DNA from: Qipengyuania soli
Lineage (GTDB): Bacteria > Pseudomonadota > Alphaproteobacteria > Sphingomonadales > Sphingomonadaceae
Direction: 5' to 3'
NCBI RefSeq assembly: GCF_015529805.1
Contig: NZ_CP064654.1
Location: 1 to 64,000 of the forward strand
Length of the DNA stretch: 64,000 nucleotides
Shown: piece after piece, positions 62,421 through 64,000 of the stretch
Numbering within the stretch: the first letter of the stretch is position 1
Layout of the letters: the number at the start of each line of letters is the position of its first letter
Program-made: the position numbers and the translations under genes
The notes under the pieces: generated by a model
Seen by the model: only the letters and a program-made list of their open reading frames with translations
What the model was told of the DNA's origin: nothing
Databases searched by the model: none

Positions 62421-63506
62421 CTAGTCCATCCCTGCGGCGACGGCGAAGTCATACGCGCGGTCGACCAGCGGCGCGACGCGATCCGACATCGACTTGGCGT
62501 GGGCGGACGAGGCCGTGCCGTCGATGACGCGCTTCTTGATGCCCTGCATGATGCCCGCGAGGCGGAAGAGGTTGTAGGCGAAGTACCAGTCCATCGGCGG
62601 GACCGGGTAGCCGGTGCGAGCGACGTAACGCTCAACCGCCTCTTCCTGTGTCGGGATGCCCAGCGCCTTGAGGTCCAGCCCCTGCAACCCTGCGCGACCG
62701 TCGGCGGGATTGTGCCAGTTGAGCATGAGGTAGCTGAAGTCCGCAATCGGATCGCCCAGCGTCGATAATTCCCAGTCGAGCACCGCGAGCACGCGGTTCT
62801 CGGTCTTGTGGAAGATCATGTTGTCGAGACGGTAATCGCCATGGACGACAGAGCTTTCGTGCTGCGGCGGAATGGTCTCGGGCAACCATTCGATCATCCG
62901 CTCCATCTTCGGCATGTGCTCGGTTTCGGACAGCTTGTACTGCTTGGTCCAGCGGCTGATCTGGCGCGCGCAATAGTCTGTCGGCTTGCCGAAGTCCGAA
63001 AGTCCGATCGCCTTGGGATCGGTGGTGTGGAGATCGGCGAAGGTATCGATCATCGAATTGTAGATTTCGCGCCGCTCTTCGGGCGTATTGTTCGGCAGCG
63101 AACCGTTCCACAAGGACCGCCCGTCGGCGAGGCCCATGACGAAGAACTTCGACCCGATGACCTCCGGGTCTTCGCACAGGCCATAGGTCTTGGGCACGGG
63201 GAAACCTGTCGGCCCGAGTGCATGCATGGCCTTGTATTCGCGTTCGACCGCATGGGCACTGGGCAACAGCTTGCCGAAGGGCTGGCGGCGCAGCACGTAT
63301 GACCTGCTCGGCGTGTCGATGCGATAGGTCGGGTTCGATTGCCCGCCCTTGAACTTCGAATAGCTGATCGGCCCTTCGTATCCTTCGACATTGGCCTCGA
63401 ACCACGCGGTCAGCGCGTCGAGGTCCATCTTGTCGGCGTCGGACACCTCGACGGTGCCGACCATTTCCTTGTCGAAATCGATCGGTGCTGCAGCCTGTTC
63501 CGCCAT
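62421..63506 (-). CDS. Phosphotransferase (APH) family protein, acyl-CoA-dehydrogenase-associated type
   Basis: 361 residues. Aminoglycoside-phosphotransferase-type fold: GGQSNPTYRI (nucleotide loop), YVLRRQPFGKLLPSAHAVEREYKAM (Lys/Arg and Glu), catalytic HGDYRLDNMIFH, metal-binding VLDWELSTLGDPIADFSYLM. The RQPFGKLLPSAH pattern is that of ACAD10/11 N-terminal kinases, which phosphorylate hydroxy-fatty acyl chains. Its ATG shares a base with the stop of the alcohol dehydrogenase gene, suggesting joint catabolism of an alcohol or hydroxy-acid. Confidence 0.88.
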   Translation of the reverse strand: MAEQAAAPIDFDKEMVGTVEVSDADKMDLDALTAWFEANVEGYEGPISYSKFKGGQSNPTYRIDTPSRSYVLRRQPFGKLLPSAHAVEREYKAMHALGPTGFPVPKTYGLCEDPEVIGSKFFVMGLADGRSLWNGSLPNNTPEERREIYNSMIDTFADLHTTDPKAIGLSDFGKPTDYCARQISRWTKQYKLSETEHMPKMERMIEWLPETIPPQHESSVVHGDYRLDNMIFHKTENRVLAVLDWELSTLGDPIADFSYLMLNWHNPADGRAGLQGLDLKALGIPTQEEAVERYVARTGYPVPPMDWYFAYNLFRLAGIMQGIKKRVIDGTASSAHAKSMSDRVAPLVDRAYDFAVAAGMD

Positions 63507-64000
63507 CAGTCGAACACCACCACGCTGCGAGCGGAGTGGCCCCCCTTCATCTTTTCGAAGCCTTCGTTGATCTTCTCGAGCGGGATGCGCTCGGCAATGA
63601 TCGTGTCGAGATCGAGCAGGCCGCGCATGTAGAAATCCACCAGGCGCGGCAGGTCAACGGGGAAGTGGTTCATCCCCATGATCGCGCCTTGCAGCTTCTT
63701 GCCCGACAGCAGGTCGAGCGCGCCGAGGCCGACCTTGCAGTCGAGCGGCATCATGCCGAGGATCGTCGCGGTCCCGCCGCGGCGCAGGATCTTGACCGCG
63801 AGGTCGGCAGAGGCCTGCCGACCCACAGCTTCGATCGCGTGATGCACGCCTCCACCCGAGATCTTCATCACCTGGTCGACGGCATCGTCGGCCATGGCAT
63901 CGACCGCATGGGTCGCGCCGAGGACCTGCGCAAGGTCGCGCTTTTCGGCAATCGGATCGATGGCGATGACCTTGCCCGCGCCCGCTATCTTGGCCGCATT
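63506..64000 (-). CDS. Zinc-containing alcohol dehydrogenase, 5' part beyond window
   Basis: Reading leftward from the window edge, 164 codons encode the C-terminal part of a medium-chain dehydrogenase: end of the Rossmann domain AAKIAGAGKVIAIDPIAEKRDLAQVLGATHAVDA, AIEAVGRQASADLAVKILRRGGTATILGM, and a C-terminal part with FPVDLPRLVDFYMRGLLDLDTIIAERIPLEKINEGFEKMKGGHSARSVVVFD. The catalytic zinc ligands lie in the missing N-terminus. Resembles NDMA- or class III-type alcohol dehydrogenases. An ATG at 63895 is internal, not the start. Confidence 0.88.
   Translation of the reverse strand, partial: NAAKIAGAGKVIAIDPIAEKRDLAQVLGATHAVDAMADDAVDQVMKISGGGVHHAIEAVGRQASADLAVKILRRGGTATILGMMPLDCKVGLGALDLLSGKKLQGAIMGMNHFPVDLPRLVDFYMRGLLDLDTIIAERIPLEKINEGFEKMKGGHSARSVVVFD

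Overview
The window looks like a chromosomal segment of an aerobic, high-GC alphaproteobacterium, most likely in the Sphingomonadales close to Erythrobacter/Erythrobacteraceae. This rests on gene content: a LOV-domain HWE histidine kinase, NrsF/SigF-controlled bufferins, a VPAP-type PEP-CTERM protein, a poly-proline OmpA, TonB-free oligotroph housekeeping genes and a dense CDS layout with many 1-8 bp gene overlaps. Family and genus are inferred; no rRNA gene is present.

Layout. 0-1.2 kb: 5' part of a large SdrD-B-type surface protein. 1.6-5 kb: aroC, divergent from ruvA-dsrE-ruvB. 5.2-10.9 kb: PEP-CTERM protein, prolyl-4-hydroxylase-like enzyme, acnA, a 48-residue peptide gene and an EamA exporter. 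11-14.4 kb: two unrelated L,D-transpeptidase families, a retropepsin-like protease and a thioredoxin-like lipoprotein. 14.4-18 kb: flavoprotein, ispG, CorA/ZntB. 18-22.2 kb: a bufferin metal-stress locus (nrsF, sigF, doxX, bufA1, then divergent bufA2, bufB, bufC), with two matching ECF promoters back to back. 22-30 kb: SDR, GNAT, isoaspartyl peptidase, OmpA, pheA, cytochrome c, rlmE, ppx/gppA. 30.1 kb: tRNA-Gln(CTG). 30-36.6 kb: PD40 protein, P450 divergent from a Baeyer-Villiger monooxygenase, a secreted repeat protein divergent from a TetR regulator over a palindrome, and a SRAP-like protein lacking its catalytic residues. 36.6-38.6 kb: TPP riboswitch and thiC.

38.6-41.6 kb is the most accessory-looking part. 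It holds a visibly AT-richer two-gene unit (DUF3644 protein plus a Cys-cluster protein), a membrane-anchored DUF2726 nuclease-like protein, and an HTH gene whose 3' end runs into a regular ~21-bp array of GTGAC boxes. 41.7-49.7 kb is a mosaic of small enzymes and membrane proteins: sulfotransferase, SpoIIAA-like, intradiol dioxygenase, HPF, exported RidA, lipocalin, LRR and PhnA. 49.7-57 kb carries an unknown protein, GFA protein, lipoproteins, an esterase string, a LOV histidine kinase with a lone receiver protein, and an S41 protease lipoprotein. 57-64 kb: PEBP, SWIB, DoxX preceded by a 27-codon ORF, dipeptidase, K+ channel, DUF1810, dapD, an APH-type kinase and a truncated Zn-alcohol dehydrogenase.

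How genes work together. The clearest coordinated unit is the bufferin regulon: SigF (held by the membrane anti-sigma NrsF) is predicted to drive both divergent operons and so its own synthesis. A hairpin between bufA2 and bufB could set a high peptide-to-enzyme ratio. The thiC leader can be read as a complete three-strand translational switch. No phage, integrase, IS element or CRISPR array was seen.
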